This document shows positions 40,540 to 50,133 of a stretch of 64,000 nucleotides of DNA, piece after piece. The first letter of the stretch is position 1; every line of letters starts with the position of its first letter. A program made the translations under genes and the position numbers. Below the pieces are notes generated by a model. The model was not told the origin of the DNA, made no database searches, and saw only the letters and a program-made list of their open reading frames with translations. This stretch comes from Aldehydirespirator sp965116195 (lineage in GTDB: Bacteria > Actinomycetota > Acidimicrobiia > Acidimicrobiales > Aldehydirespiratoraceae), in the NCBI GenBank assembly GCA_965116195.1, contig OZ220491.1, forward strand, positions 2,294,001-2,358,000, in the 5' to 3' direction.

Positions 40540-43500
40540 TCACCGACTCCGCCATCTCCGGGCGAGTTCAGCAATCGGTGATGTCAGCAACTCCGTGGCG
40601 GCAACACGCCCAAGCACAGACTCGTCAAAATCCGACTCGGTCTCGGTCACGGCATCACACAACTCCGAGTAGCGATTGCGGTACCCCTGCAGCACGCCAC
40701 GCGCCGCCGCCACCGACAACACATCGCCCAAGCGGACATGCAACAGCGTAATCCCGACGGTGACACCGGCCACCACCTCCGGCACCAGAACCACCGTGCG
40801 ACCGTCGTAGCCTCCCCTGGTCACCAGCACCCGACGTTGCGAGGCGACCATGTGCTTGGTGCCTGTGAGCTTGGGCGCTGTCGCGGTGCGTGAGGTGATG
40901 CCCAGGGCTGCACCGCCCTGGCTGATGACAGTCGCCGTGTCCAGTCCCACCACCCGATAGCGGGTGTGGCCCAGCACCTCCGAAACCGCAGGAGCCAGAT
41001 CAGCAAGAGTCTTGAGCGAGGTGTAGGTCAGATGATCACGTGGCGCGCCCGCAGCCAGCACCGCCTGGGTCAGGCGCGCCTCCAGCAACGTCTGGTCAGA
41101 GCGGGATATCCCCACAGTCACGGTCTTGGCTTGATGACGGATCGCGTCAACGGGCCGGGTCAGCTCATCAACAGCCCGGGTGAGAGCAGCCGTCAGGTCG
41201 TCAAGTACCGCTGTGGGAGTACCGATCCGGCCGTGCTCCATCTCATAGCTGTCAATCGGGGCGAGATCAAGCGCATAACGCAGCACGCTCGTGAGGCGTA
41301 CCGCAGTCGAGGCCTCGAGGGTGCCGTCGTAGTCGCCACGACCGACACCAGCCAGAAACTCCGACGCGTGACGTTGCAGGGTGGGGCGCAGCGTGTTGAG
41401 CACCTCCTCGGACACGGCACCGGGTCGGGCCGCCTCAGCCTCAATCGCGGCTCGAGCCAGGCGCAGCGGTCGGGCCAGGGCGTCAATAGCCAAAGCGGCC
41501 TCGTAGCCGAAGATATGGCCGACCATCGTGGCCGGCAGAAAAGCCACCCTCGGATCCACCTCAGGTACCCCCAGAACCACCGATGCTGCCCCGAAACGTG
41601 TTTCGCCGTCATCGGCCACCACAATCGGAGCCGCCCGATGGGCCCGGAAAATCGCAACCTCCTTGGCAACATCGTCAGCCACCGAACCCGAAAGCCCTGC
41701 CGCGCACACAATCACCAACGGCTCTGCGGACAGGTCAATGTGCTTCTTGTCCTCGGTGACATCGTTCGAAATCGACTTGTAACAAAGCTCGGACAACTTG
41801 ATGCGCACCTCTCGGGCCGCAATCTGGTTGGGCCCGTTGCCAACCACAGCCCAGTGCCGCCTGCTCAGAGCCAGGCGCTGCGCAACGGCAGCGATGCCGG
41901 GGCGACGCTCCAGGACGGTATCCAACACCTTCGGCATCTCGCGCAACGCCACCAGCAGGCTCCGCCGCGCCTCGGCACCGCGCGGGCCTGCCACTTCCTC
42001 CGCCAAGGAGACGGCCAGCAGGCACCCCGCAGCCACCTGGGAATAGAACGCCTTCGTTGACGCAACACTCATCTCGACATCACGGCCATCAGAGGTGTAC
42101 AACACGCCGTCGGAGCGTTCGGTGAGATCGCTGTTGCGGCGGTTGACAACAGCGATCACCGTGGCCCCGCGCGCTCGCACCAGGTCCACGGTGCGGTTGG
42201 TGTCAGTGGTGGTGCCGGACTGCGAGACCGCCACCACGATGGTGTCGGACATGTCGGGCCTCAGATGGAACGCCGACAGTTCGGTAGCAGGCAGGGCGAC
42301 CACTTCCAACGTGCCGTCAACTCCGGCGTCGCGCAACAGCGACTGCAGGCTCACCGCAAAGCTCTCGGCTGCGATTGCGGCAGTGCCCTGCCCCATGGCG
42401 ATGATCCTGCGCACAGACCCGTCGCGCAGTGCCGCACGAGCGGTCTCGGGCAACGAATCAGCACCAAGATTGACACGAGGGCCGCCCGAATGCCCGCCGT
42501 GTTTGTCACTGCTCCCGGTACCACTTGTGCCGTGAAAGCCGCTGTCCTCGCTGTCACTGCTCTCAGTGTCACCACCGTGGCGAGCCTCACTGCTCTCAGT
42601 GTCACCACCGTGGCGAGCCTCACTGCTCTCAGTGTCACCACCGTGGCGAGCCTCACTGCTCTCAGTGTCACCACCGTGGCGAGCCTCACTGCTCTCAGTG
42701 TCACCACCGTGGCGAGCCTCACTGCTCTCAGTGTCAACGCCGTGGCGAGCCTGGCTGCTGTGAGTGGCAACGCCGATGTGGGTGCCGTGAACAAGATCGC
42801 TGCCGTCGCTGATCCTGCCTCGCAGGGTCTTGTGAAAGGATGATGAGGCCTGGGCGATCTCTTTGAGCAGGAAGTGCGGGTAGCCGCCACGGTCAATGTC
42901 GCGGGTGGTGACCGAAGCCGTGACCACCTCAGCTGCGGACACCGGCAGGTCGGTGCCGTCGTAGGCCCAGCGCGACACACCGTCTGACGATCCCGCATGA
43001 CGGCGCTCAAGCACAACCACCTGACCCCGTCCCGAACTGGGATTGTCAACATTGCCGGTCACCTCACCGTCCATCCGCAGATAGTCAGAGGTCTCCTCCA
43101 CCACACCGGTCGGTTCACTGGCCACCACATAGGCATCCTCGGCGAAACCCACGTACAACCCCTGGCCGCTGCCGCGCAGTGCCAGCAGCAGGCGATCCGG
43201 GTTCTCGGCGGTGCAGGCTGCTATGGCCACCGACCCCTCACAGGACACCGCCGTGCGTCTGAAAGCCTCAACCGTGTCGAGTCCGTCGGCCATCGCCAGG
43301 CCAACCAAAGCCGGCACTGCTTTGGAGTCGGTCGTGATGAGCGGGTTGACAACCACGTCGGCGTCGGTCAGCAACTCCACGTAGTTGTCAACATCGCCGT
43401 TGAGAGCCGCCACCACGTAAGGCAACGATCCGTCACGCAGTTCGCTGTTGAGTGGATGGGCGTTCGCTTCAGAGATGATGCCAACTGAAGCCCAGCGGGT

Positions 43501-44346
43501 GTGGCCGAGCACAACCACCCGTGCGGTCTCAGCCTGCAGGGCGACCGCCAGCAGGCGATCCGCGGCTATGGCCGTTCGCAATGCCGCAGTGTTGTCGCCC
43601 AACTCGCCGATCTCCACCGCGGTCTTGTACACGACACTCAACACGCCGTCAACCAGACGCACCGACCCCGAACCGAAGGTCTCGTCAAGGCCCCGGTGCT
43701 CCAGAGCATCGGCGAGCACCGGGTTGGTGGGATCAAGTCCATGACCATCGATCAACAGATGCAGACCCGCAGAGTCGCGACCACGCACTTCCAGACGATC
43801 AAGCGAGGAGAGTGCCTGATGGATCGAGAGAAAGGCCTCCACCGCAGCAATGCTGCTGACCGCAGGCGCGGCCTCAGATGCCAGAAACCCACCCACAGAC
43901 TCAGCCGCACGGAGTCGGTCTTGCACAATGGACCAGAGGCTGTCGCGCGCCGCGACGAGGATTCCGTTCACTCGCTCCAACTCAGGCCCGCCCCCCTTTA
44001 CATCAACGTCAAGACGGCGTTCCAGTGCATCAAGAGCCGTCGAGACCGTGCTCGCACAGCTCCTGAGGGATGCGACCACCCCCGGTGACTCCAGCAGACA
44101 ACGCAGCCCGGCCACGCCACTCAGCAGCGAGTTGGCCACGGCAAGGTTGTCGGCAGCGGCACTCAGGTCATCAGCGCTGATCGGTTGCCCCACAGATGCT
44201 GCTTGAGGCTGCTCTGTTTGCCCGTGCGGGCTGGAGGCGGTGTCTTGGAACAGTCTTGCCGCGTTCGTGACGATCTCAAGAATCTCATCACCGTCGGGCA
44301 CGGGCCGCGCCGCCGGACGGCGCAGTATGGCAACGATTCCACACAC
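40540..44346 (-). CDS. glmS: Giant GlmS-type glutamine-fructose-6-phosphate aminotransferase
   Basis: A 1268-residue protein, about twice the usual GlmS (around 610). It begins MCGIVAIL with the N-terminal nucleophile Cys2. Residues about 20-185 are an insert, mostly helical, before the expected RG-DSAG motif (residues 188-194). The rest of the glutaminase domain follows, with HTRWAS and ALNGDVDNY. A repetitive linker (about 525-600, SEARHGGDTE units) leads to two SIS domains (VAVSQSGTTTDTN; VVGNGPNQIA with KLSELCYKS and DKKHIDL). The usual GlmS C-terminus corresponds to AIRHQAKTVTV near residue 1075. About 190 further residues form an extra domain. It makes glucosamine-6-phosphate for cell wall; glmM is just upstream. 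The start is GTG. Confidence 0.88.
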   Translation of the reverse strand: MCGIVAILRRPAARPVPDGDEILEIVTNAARLFQDTASSPHGQTEQPQAASVGQPISADDLSAAADNLAVANSLLSGVAGLRCLLESPGVVASLRSCASTVSTALDALERRLDVDVKGGGPELERVNGILVAARDSLWSIVQDRLRAAESVGGFLASEAAPAVSSIAAVEAFLSIHQALSSLDRLEVRGRDSAGLHLLIDGHGLDPTNPVLADALEHRGLDETFGSGSVRLVDGVLSVVYKTAVEIGELGDNTAALRTAIAADRLLAVALQAETARVVVLGHTRWASVGIISEANAHPLNSELRDGSLPYVVAALNGDVDNYVELLTDADVVVNPLITTDSKAVPALVGLAMADGLDTVEAFRRTAVSCEGSVAIAACTAENPDRLLLALRGSGQGLYVGFAEDAYVVASEPTGVVEETSDYLRMDGEVTGNVDNPSSGRGQVVVLERRHAGSSDGVSRWAYDGTDLPVSAAEVVTASVTTRDIDRGGYPHFLLKEIAQASSSFHKTLRGRISDGSDLVHGTHIGVATHSSQARHGVDTESSEARHGGDTESSEARHGGDTESSEARHGGDTESSEARHGGDTESSEARHGGDTESSDSEDSGFHGTSGTGSSDKHGGHSGGPRVNLGADSLPETARAALRDGSVRRIIAMGQGTAAIAAESFAVSLQSLLRDAGVDGTLEVVALPATELSAFHLRPDMSDTIVVAVSQSGTTTDTNRTVDLVRARGATVIAVVNRRNSDLTERSDGVLYTSDGRDVEMSVASTKAFYSQVAAGCLLAVSLAEEVAGPRGAEARRSLLVALREMPKVLDTVLERRPGIAAVAQRLALSRRHWAVVGNGPNQIAAREVRIKLSELCYKSISNDVTEDKKHIDLSAEPLVIVCAAGLSGSVADDVAKEVAIFRAHRAAPIVVADDGETRFGAASVVLGVPEVDPRVAFLPATMVGHIFGYEAALAIDALARPLRLARAAIEAEAARPGAVSEEVLNTLRPTLQRHASEFLAGVGRGDYDGTLEASTAVRLTSVLRYALDLAPIDSYEMEHGRIGTPTAVLDDLTAALTRAVDELTRPVDAIRHQAKTVTVGISRSDQTLLEARLTQAVLAAGAPRDHLTYTSLKTLADLAPAVSEVLGHTRYRVVGLDTATVISQGGAALGITSRTATAPKLTGTKHMVASQRRVLVTRGGYDGRTVVLVPEVVAGVTVGITLLHVRLGDVLSVAAARGVLQGYRNRYSELCDAVTETESDFDESVLGRVAATELLTSPIAELARRWRSR
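42545..42760. repeat. 30-bp coding repeat in the GlmS linker
   Basis: Six near-identical 30-bp units (CACTGCTCTCAGTGTCACCA plus ten bases) encode the decapeptide SEARHGGDTE in tandem. They lie between the glutaminase and isomerase halves of GlmS and stay in frame. Confidence 0.93.
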
Positions 44347-44438
44347 GCTAGGTGACCCCTGGCATCAACAGCCTGTCAACAACACTCATCGGTCGCCACT
44401 CATCCGGATCCGGATCCTCTCGCGCACGCCAAGACACG

Positions 44439-45824
44439 CTACGACAGCGCCTTGGTGATGTCTGCTGTGAGACGCTCGGCCTCCGCATGAGCAGTGACCT
44501 GGTTGTCAGCCTCCACCATCACCCGTATCACCGGCTCGGTGCCTGAAGGACGCACCACTGCCCTTCCGGTTGTGCCCAGACGTTCGGCTGCGGAGGCAGT
44601 GATCGGACCCAGGACGGCCTGCAGGCCATCGGCTGGCATGTAACGATGAACCGGAACACTGACCAGCACCTGCGGCATGCGGGTCATGGCGGCACTCACC
44701 ACCTCACTCAAGGTCCGGCCCGTTCGCTTTACCGTGTCCAGCAGCTGCACAGCGGTCAACAGACCGTCCCCCGTGGTTGCCAGGTCCCGAAAGATCAGAT
44801 GGCCCGACTGCTCACCTCCGAGCATCAGGCCGCGCTCCTCCAGCGCACCCAGCACGTGACGGTCCCCGACCGCGGTCTCCACGATGTCGATTCCGTGTGT
44901 CAGCATGGCAAGACGCAACCCCAGGTTGGCCATCACCGTCACCACCACCGCATCACCAGTCAGCTGACCACGTCGTGATCGATCAATGGCACACACGGCA
45001 AGGATCTGGTCACCGTCAACCAACTGTCCGTGGTGGTCCACAGCCACGACCCTGTCAGCGTCACCGTCAAACGCAACTCCGGCGTCAGCGCCACAGGCGA
45101 CCACGGCTGCCTGCAACGCCTCGGGGTGCAGGGAGCCACAGATGTCATTGATGTTTCGCCCGTTTGGTGAGGCATTGGTGGGCCTGACCTCGGCACCGAG
45201 CCGACGCAGACACTCAGGGCCCGAAATCGAGGCCGCACCGTTGGCGCAGTCCACAACGACGCTCAAACCGTCAAGATGGCGACCCCCGATGCTGGCAACC
45301 ACAGCGTCAAGATGGCTGCCGCGAGCCACACCATTCATTGAAGCGTTCGCCGCTTCATTTGTTGACAACTCCGGCGAGTTCTCAGACTGCTCAGTTTGTG
45401 AGCGCCGGTCAGCCGAAGCCAAATTCGGCAGGTCCGACATCAGCTGCTGCATGCGGGATTCGATTTCGGTTTGGGCTGTGTCGTCCAGCTTGCTCCCTCC
45501 CGGCGCGAACAACTTGACACCGTTGTCGTGCCAGGGGTTGTGCGATGCGGACACCATCGCACCCGCGGACTTGTGGTCATCGCACCAACGAGCCACGGCG
45601 GGAGTCGGCAGCACGCCGAGATGCACCGGCTCGCCTCCAGCCGCAGTCACACCCTGACCCAGAGCCACAGCCAGTGCCGGCCCCGATTCTCTGGGATCCC
45701 GGCCGATGGCCAGACAATCCGCCTCAAGCACCCCGGCCGCTGCGACTCCGAGTGCCCATACCAGATCTGCGGTCAGGTCATGACGCGTGTCGCCACGTAA
45801 TCCGTCAGTACCAAAAGACAGCAT
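44439..45824 (-). CDS. glmM: Phosphoglucosamine mutase
   Basis: A 461-residue alpha-D-phosphohexomutase that converts glucosamine-6-phosphate to glucosamine-1-phosphate for UDP-GlcNAc. It starts LSFGTDGLRGDTRHDLT. The phosphoserine loop is SASHNPWHDNGVKLF, the metal site is AFDGDADRV, the sugar-binding loop is GGEQSGHLI, and the phosphate-binding RPSGTEPVIRVMVE is near the end. It has a short Ser/Asn-rich insert near residue 150. It is followed by glmS after 92 bases and preceded by rpsI. Confidence 0.96.
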   Translation of the reverse strand: MLSFGTDGLRGDTRHDLTADLVWALGVAAAGVLEADCLAIGRDPRESGPALAVALGQGVTAAGGEPVHLGVLPTPAVARWCDDHKSAGAMVSASHNPWHDNGVKLFAPGGSKLDDTAQTEIESRMQQLMSDLPNLASADRRSQTEQSENSPELSTNEAANASMNGVARGSHLDAVVASIGGRHLDGLSVVVDCANGAASISGPECLRRLGAEVRPTNASPNGRNINDICGSLHPEALQAAVVACGADAGVAFDGDADRVVAVDHHGQLVDGDQILAVCAIDRSRRGQLTGDAVVVTVMANLGLRLAMLTHGIDIVETAVGDRHVLGALEERGLMLGGEQSGHLIFRDLATTGDGLLTAVQLLDTVKRTGRTLSEVVSAAMTRMPQVLVSVPVHRYMPADGLQAVLGPITASAAERLGTTGRAVVRPSGTEPVIRVMVEADNQVTAHAEAERLTADITKALS

Positions 45825-45860
45825 TTTGTGTGCGCCAGGCGTGACACAAACGCCCGGATG

Positions 45861-46253
45861 TCAGCGCTTGCTGTACTGGGGAGCTTTGCGAGCCTTCTTC
45901 AGACCGTACTTCTTGGATTCCTTCTTGCGAGGATCCCGGGTCAGGTAACCGCCCTTTTTGAGCGTGTCACGCAACTCCGGATCAACCTCCACCAACCCCC
46001 GGGAAATCCCCAGACACAACGCTCCCGCCTGACCGGTGCAACCGCCACCGTGAATCGTGGCTTCAATGTTGAAACGACTCTCATTGGCCGTGACCCTCAA
46101 CGGCTCAACAATGAGCATGCGCTGAGTCTGCGAAGGAAAGTAGTCCTCAGCTGCGCGCCCGTTGACCGTGATGTTGCCGACACCGGGACGCAGACGGACA
46201 CGGGCCACGGATCGCTTGCGACGGCCGGTGGCTTGCACGAGTGGAGCGCTCAT
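45861..46253 (-). CDS. rpsI: 30S ribosomal protein S9 (uS9)
   Basis: A 130-residue protein with the typical TGRRKRSVARVRL start, GRAAEDYFP, and the basic C-terminus KKARKAPQYSKR, which reaches tRNA in the P site. It starts 12 bases after rplM. Confidence 0.97.
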   Translation of the reverse strand: MSAPLVQATGRRKRSVARVRLRPGVGNITVNGRAAEDYFPSQTQRMLIVEPLRVTANESRFNIEATIHGGGCTGQAGALCLGISRGLVEVDPELRDTLKKGGYLTRDPRKKESKKYGLKKARKAPQYSKR

Positions 46254-46265
46254 ATCTTGATCACC

Positions 46266-46712
46266 TCATCGGGCCCGGGCGTGCTCAATGGCATGAGGCC
46301 GGGGCTGCTGGGCGGAATGGGGATGTGACGGGCCGGCATAGACCTTGAGCTTGCGGATCTGTGCCCGGCCCAGGCGGGTCTTGGGCAGCATGCCCCGAAC
46401 CGTGTCACGCACAGCCTGATCAGGACGGCTGGCCAGCTTGGAACCGTAGGTCTGGCTGCGCAACCCACCGGGATAGCCGGAGTGGCGATACACCAACTTG
46501 GTGTCAGCCTTGTTGGAGGTGAGCACAACCTTGCCTGCGTTCACGATGACCACATGGTCGCCGGTGTCGAGGTGTGGCGTGAATGTGGGCTTGTGCTTGC
46601 CCCGCAACAACCTGGCCACCTCCGCAGCAAGACGGCCCAGGACCATGCCTTCGGCATCCACGAGGTGCCACTGCCGCTTGATGTCAGCAGCCTTGGGACT
46701 GTATGTCACCAT
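46266..46712 (-). CDS. rplM: 50S ribosomal protein L13 (uL13)
   Basis: A 148-residue protein beginning MVTYSPKAADIKRQWHLVDA, with VLGRLAAEVA and GMLPKTRLGRAQIRKLKVY. It is collinear with the family, with a short His/Pro/Ala tail. AGGTAGGAG precedes the ATG. A candidate promoter lies about 120-150 bases upstream. Confidence 0.97.
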   Translation of the reverse strand: MVTYSPKAADIKRQWHLVDAEGMVLGRLAAEVARLLRGKHKPTFTPHLDTGDHVVIVNAGKVVLTSNKADTKLVYRHSGYPGGLRSQTYGSKLASRPDQAVRDTVRGMLPKTRLGRAQIRKLKVYAGPSHPHSAQQPRPHAIEHARAR

Positions 46713-46834
46713 GTTGCTCCTACCTCGTTTCGTCGCTCAGCCAAACCGCACAAACACCGAGTAGCCAGACCGGCCAGCAGTCTGACTGTCCGACCGGCCA
46801 ACCGGACCGGTCAGCAGCTTTGTCCGACTGATCA

Positions 46835-46863
46835 GGCTAGGGTCACTGAAACCAAATGGCAAT
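46835..46863 (-). promoter_or_regulatory. Promoter of rplM-rpsI
   Basis: On the minus strand TTGCCA (46858-46863), 17 bases, TAGCCT (46835-46840). The -35 matches five of six consensus bases, and the -10 is the same TAGCCT hexamer seen before leaderless genes in this window. The predicted leader is about 115 bases and contains GACCGGCC-type repeats. Confidence 0.5.
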
Positions 46864-46893
46864 CGCCTCGGCGCAATGATTCCAGAAACGATT

Positions 46894-47649
46894 CTAGTAG
46901 TGAGCCGCCCAGAGCATCAGACCATGAGGGGGTGCCGGGCTGGGACACGCGCTGCGGTCGCGGGCTGCCATCACCGCCGACACGTCTGCAACCTGTCGCT
47001 GACCACCTCCGACAGCCACGAGCAAAGCCACCAGCGAACGCACCATCTGATGACAGAAAGCTCGGGCCTCGATCTCAAAGACCGCGGTGTCTGCTTCTCT
47101 CCACCACACGGCTCGGCGAACCAGACGCAGCATCAACTGTTCCGGACGAGACGGATTACGCCGGCAGAAGGAACTGAAGTCATGCTCGCCCACCAAACAG
47201 CGCGCCGCTTCCCGCATGGCACCAAGATCCAGGGGTTGGCGGACATGCCAGCTGGTACGTTCCCGCAGCGGGTCAGATACCGGAGCGTTCAAGACCCGGT
47301 ACCTGTACACACGCCCGACACATGAACGGCGAGCATCAAAGTCGGGGGAAGCAACCCGCACATCTGAGACAGAGACACCGGGCCGACACATACGGTTGAG
47401 CGACTTCGCAAGCCGGGCCGGATCGCAACGCTGCGGGTCCGCGTCAAAGGAGACAACCTGCCCACGGGCATGCACACCGCGGTCAGTTCGTCCCGCACAC
47501 ACCAGCTTCACACGATGTCCCAGCACGCTTGTGAGAGCTTCGGACAAGCTGCCTGCAACCGTGGGCACTCCCTCATTTTCGGCAAAACCGTAAAACCCCG
47601 AACCGTCGTAGGCGACATTCATTCGCATGCGAACCAAGACGGCTGGCAC
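46894..47649 (-). CDS. truA: tRNA pseudouridine(38-40) synthase TruA
   Basis: A 251-residue pseudouridine synthase acting on the tRNA anticodon stem. The catalytic Asp is in CAGRTDRGVHARGQVVSF, with the family start NVAYDGSGFYGFAENEGVPTV and the end segment FCHQMVRSLVALLV. The GTG at 47649 is used; ATG 47628 directly before the family start is equally plausible. It follows rplQ after 99 bases, a common position. Confidence 0.95.
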   Translation of the reverse strand: MPAVLVRMRMNVAYDGSGFYGFAENEGVPTVAGSLSEALTSVLGHRVKLVCAGRTDRGVHARGQVVSFDADPQRCDPARLAKSLNRMCRPGVSVSDVRVASPDFDARRSCVGRVYRYRVLNAPVSDPLRERTSWHVRQPLDLGAMREAARCLVGEHDFSSFCRRNPSRPEQLMLRLVRRAVWWREADTAVFEIEARAFCHQMVRSLVALLVAVGGGQRQVADVSAVMAARDRSACPSPAPPHGLMLWAAHY

Positions 47650-47748
47650 GTGAGGCGTGCTGCTCGCCGGATGGTCAGTCAGTGTGTAACCAAACCCATG
47701 AGATGCCTCAACAGTGTGCGCAAGTCCGCGAAGGCGGAGTGTGGCCGT

Positions 47749-48102
47749 CTAGACAAACTCGATTCGAGCCATCGGCGCATTGTCGCCGTGACGAGGCCCC
47801 AGCTTGATGATGCGGGTGTAGCCGCCGGGACGATCCTCATAGCGGGGACCGATCTCGTCAAAGAGCTTGGAGGCCATTTCTCGGTCACCCAGGAACTTGA
47901 CCACCTGGCGATGGTTGTGCAAACCGCCGTAGCGCGCCTTGGTGACCAGCCTCTCGATGACCGGGCGCATTGCCTTGGCCTTGGCCTCGGTGGTCGTGAT
48001 CCCCTCAGCAGCTATCAGCGAGGCAACCAGGTTGGCCATCATGAGCCTTTGGTGCTTGCTGCTCCCACCGAAGCGTCGGCCTTTACGAGGACGTCCGGGC
48101 AT
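47749..48102 (-). CDS. rplQ: 50S ribosomal protein L17 (bL17)
   Basis: A 117-residue protein starting MPGRPRKGRRFGGSSKHQRLMMANLVASLI, written here in part as family hallmark, with TTEAKAKAMRPVIERLVT. It begins one base after the rpoA stop codon region and is of normal length. It is the last ribosomal gene of the alpha cluster. Confidence 0.97.
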   Translation of the reverse strand: MPGRPRKGRRFGGSSKHQRLMMANLVASLIAAEGITTTEAKAKAMRPVIERLVTKARYGGLHNHRQVVKFLGDREMASKLFDEIGPRYEDRPGGYTRIIKLGPRHGDNAPMARIEFV

Positions 48103-48103
48103 C

Positions 48104-49045
48104 TCAGTTGTCGCCTCTGAGACTCAGACCGCGCTCATCAAGTCTGGCAACCACTTCCTCAAGGCTCTTGTCGCCAAAGTTCGTGATGTTCAAGAGATCT
48201 TCCCTGGTCTTGTCCAACAAGTCATTGACCGTGAAAATCTGGGCACGATGCAGGCAGTTGCGGGGCCGTTCAGTCAACTCGAGGTCACTCACCATCAACT
48301 CGACTTCGGCCTCCAAGCTGGGGGGAGGGCTGAGTTCGGTGAGCGGAAGCCCCTGCGGATCGTCACTGAGTTCCTCAACTATCCGGATCAGTGAACTCAA
48401 GGTTGCTCCTGCCGACGCGAGGGCTTCGGTGGGAGACAAAGACCCGTCGGTCTCAATGTCCATAACCAGACGATCGTGGTCTGTGGATTGTTCCACACGA
48501 GTCGCCTCAACGCTGAAGGCGACCCTGCGAACGGGCGAGTAGATCGAGTCAACCGGGATCACACCAATCGCTGCGGTGTCCTTCTTGTTTTCTTCAGCGG
48601 TGACATAACCACGGCCACGGGCCACCGTGATGTCAATCGCCAGTCGACCCGCCCCCCCGAGCGTCGCCACCGGTGCCTGAGGGTTGATGATCTCCACATC
48701 AGGGTGCCGCTGGATGTCGGCTGCGGTGGCCTCAGCCGGGCCGCGCACATCAAGACGCAACGTCACCGGTTCCTCGCATTCCACCGACAACACCAGGTCC
48801 TTCAAGTTCAAGATGATGTCAGTTACATCCTCGGTCACACCCGGGATCGTGGCGAACTCGTGCAGAGCACTGTCAAACCGCACCTGGGTGACTGCTGCGC
48901 CCGGTATTGATGACAGCAGGGTGCGTCTCAACGAGTTTCCAACAGTATGGCCGAAGCCGGGCTCCAGAGGACCTATGGCAAACTGCTGCCGGTTCTCGTG
49001 CTCGGTGGTCAGCACTACCACACTTGGGCGTTGCATTGCCAGCAT
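48104..49045 (-). CDS. rpoA: RNA polymerase alpha subunit
   Basis: A 313-residue subunit that nucleates RNA polymerase assembly. The N-terminal domain has GPLEPGFGHTVGNSLRRTLLSSIPG. The C-terminal domain (from about residue 245) has LELTERPRNCLHRAQIFTVNDLL and SLEEVVARLDERGLSL, which contact UP elements and activators. ATG 49045 (MLAMQRPS) is preferred because AGGAG lies just upstream. It sits between rpsD and rplQ as usual. Confidence 0.98.
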   Translation of the reverse strand: MLAMQRPSVVVLTTEHENRQQFAIGPLEPGFGHTVGNSLRRTLLSSIPGAAVTQVRFDSALHEFATIPGVTEDVTDIILNLKDLVLSVECEEPVTLRLDVRGPAEATAADIQRHPDVEIINPQAPVATLGGAGRLAIDITVARGRGYVTAEENKKDTAAIGVIPVDSIYSPVRRVAFSVEATRVEQSTDHDRLVMDIETDGSLSPTEALASAGATLSSLIRIVEELSDDPQGLPLTELSPPPSLEAEVELMVSDLELTERPRNCLHRAQIFTVNDLLDKTREDLLNITNFGDKSLEEVVARLDERGLSLRGDN

Positions 49046-49085
49046 ATTCACTCCTGCAAAAGGTCCGGGGAGGGTATTCCGTTGT

Positions 49086-49703
49086 TTACTTCGAGTACAA
49101 CTCAACGATGAGTTGCTCGCGAATCGGCACATCAATCTGCTCACGCAGGGGCAGTTCACGAACGACTGCCTCAAAAGCATCAGCACCCGGGTCGATCCAG
49201 GCCGGGGCGTTGCGGTCCAACACGTCCACATTCCACTGTACGGTTGCAGAGTGGCGTATCTGGGGGCGCAGAGCGACAGTATCGCCTTTGCGTAACCGGT
49301 AACTCGGTATCGTCACCCGCCTTGCGTTGACGTTCACATGACCGTGGTTGACAAACTGTCGGGCCTGGGGTCGGGTGGCACCCCAGCCCATGCGATAGAT
49401 GAAGTTGTCAAGGCGCAGTTCCAGGTAGCGGAGCATGTTCTCACCGGTGACCCCCGAACGGCGGTTGGCCTCAGCAAAGAGGTTGCGGAACTGACGTTCC
49501 GTGAGCCCGTAGGTGTGACGGGCTTTCTGCTTCTCCTGCAGCTGCACAAGAAACTCTGATGTCGTGCCACGGTGCCTGGTGCGGCCATGTTCACCGGGCG
49601 GATAGGGCCGCCTGTCAAGCGCAACCGCCTCGCCTTTGGTGCCCCAGATGTTGGTGTTGAGACGGCGCGAGACGCGAGCTCTGGGGCCTGTGTACCTGGA
49701 CAT
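49086..49703 (-). CDS. rpsD: 30S ribosomal protein S4 (uS4)
   Basis: A 205-residue S4, the primary 16S rRNA binder. It starts MSRYTGPRARVSRRLNTNIWG, has the S4 domain (LRLDNFIYRMGWGATRPQARQFVNHGHV), and ends IREQLIVELYSK. It has no N-terminal zinc cysteines, so it is the Cys-free form. It begins one base after rpsK. Confidence 0.98.
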   Translation of the reverse strand: MSRYTGPRARVSRRLNTNIWGTKGEAVALDRRPYPPGEHGRTRHRGTTSEFLVQLQEKQKARHTYGLTERQFRNLFAEANRRSGVTGENMLRYLELRLDNFIYRMGWGATRPQARQFVNHGHVNVNARRVTIPSYRLRKGDTVALRPQIRHSATVQWNVDVLDRNAPAWIDPGADAFEAVVRELPLREQIDVPIREQLIVELYSK

Positions 49704-49704
49704 C

Positions 49705-50103
49705 TCAGACCCTCCTGCGCTTGGGTTGTCGGCAGCCGTTGTGGGGAACCGGCGTGACATCAGTGATGCCGGTGACATCCACGCCCACGTTCTGCAGCGA
49801 GCGGATGGCGGTCTCACGACCCGACCCCGGTCCCTTGACCTGGACATCCACTTTGCGCAACCCGTGTTCCATGGCCTTGCGCGCCGCCTGCTCGGCTGCC
49901 ATCTGAGCTGCGAATGGCGTGGACTTGCGGGAGCCCTTGAAACCGAGGTTGCCAGGTGATGCCCAGGCTATGACATTGCCCTGCAGGTCGGTGATGGTGA
50001 CAACGGTGTTGTTGAAGGAACTCTTGATGTGAGCAATGCCGTGTGGGACATGCTTGCGCTCGCGTTTGCGTGAGCGCTTGCGATCGGGGGATGCCTTGGC
50101 CAT
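49705..50103 (-). CDS. rpsK: 30S ribosomal protein S11 (uS11)
   Basis: A 132-residue S11 with HIKSSFNNTVVTITDLQGNV, AAEQAARKAMEHGLRKVDV and the conserved end TDVTPVPHNGCRQPKRRRV. It is of normal length and position, followed by rpsD. Confidence 0.98.
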   Translation of the reverse strand: MAKASPDRKRSRKRERKHVPHGIAHIKSSFNNTVVTITDLQGNVIAWASPGNLGFKGSRKSTPFAAQMAAEQAARKAMEHGLRKVDVQVKGPGSGRETAIRSLQNVGVDVTGITDVTPVPHNGCRQPKRRRV

Positions 50104-50133
50104 GAACTCTCAGACTCTTCTTTCTGTTGACCT

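Noticed and set aside
40191..40574. 128-residue N-terminal extension of AcpS
   Set aside because: It is only the translation of the 35-bp tandem repeat; the GTG at 40190 starts exactly at the family N-terminus.
46713..46893. tRNA or structured RNA upstream of rplM
   Set aside because: The GACCGGCC repeats can pair, but no cloverleaf, no T-loop and no known leader motif could be built; a promoter is the only supported element.
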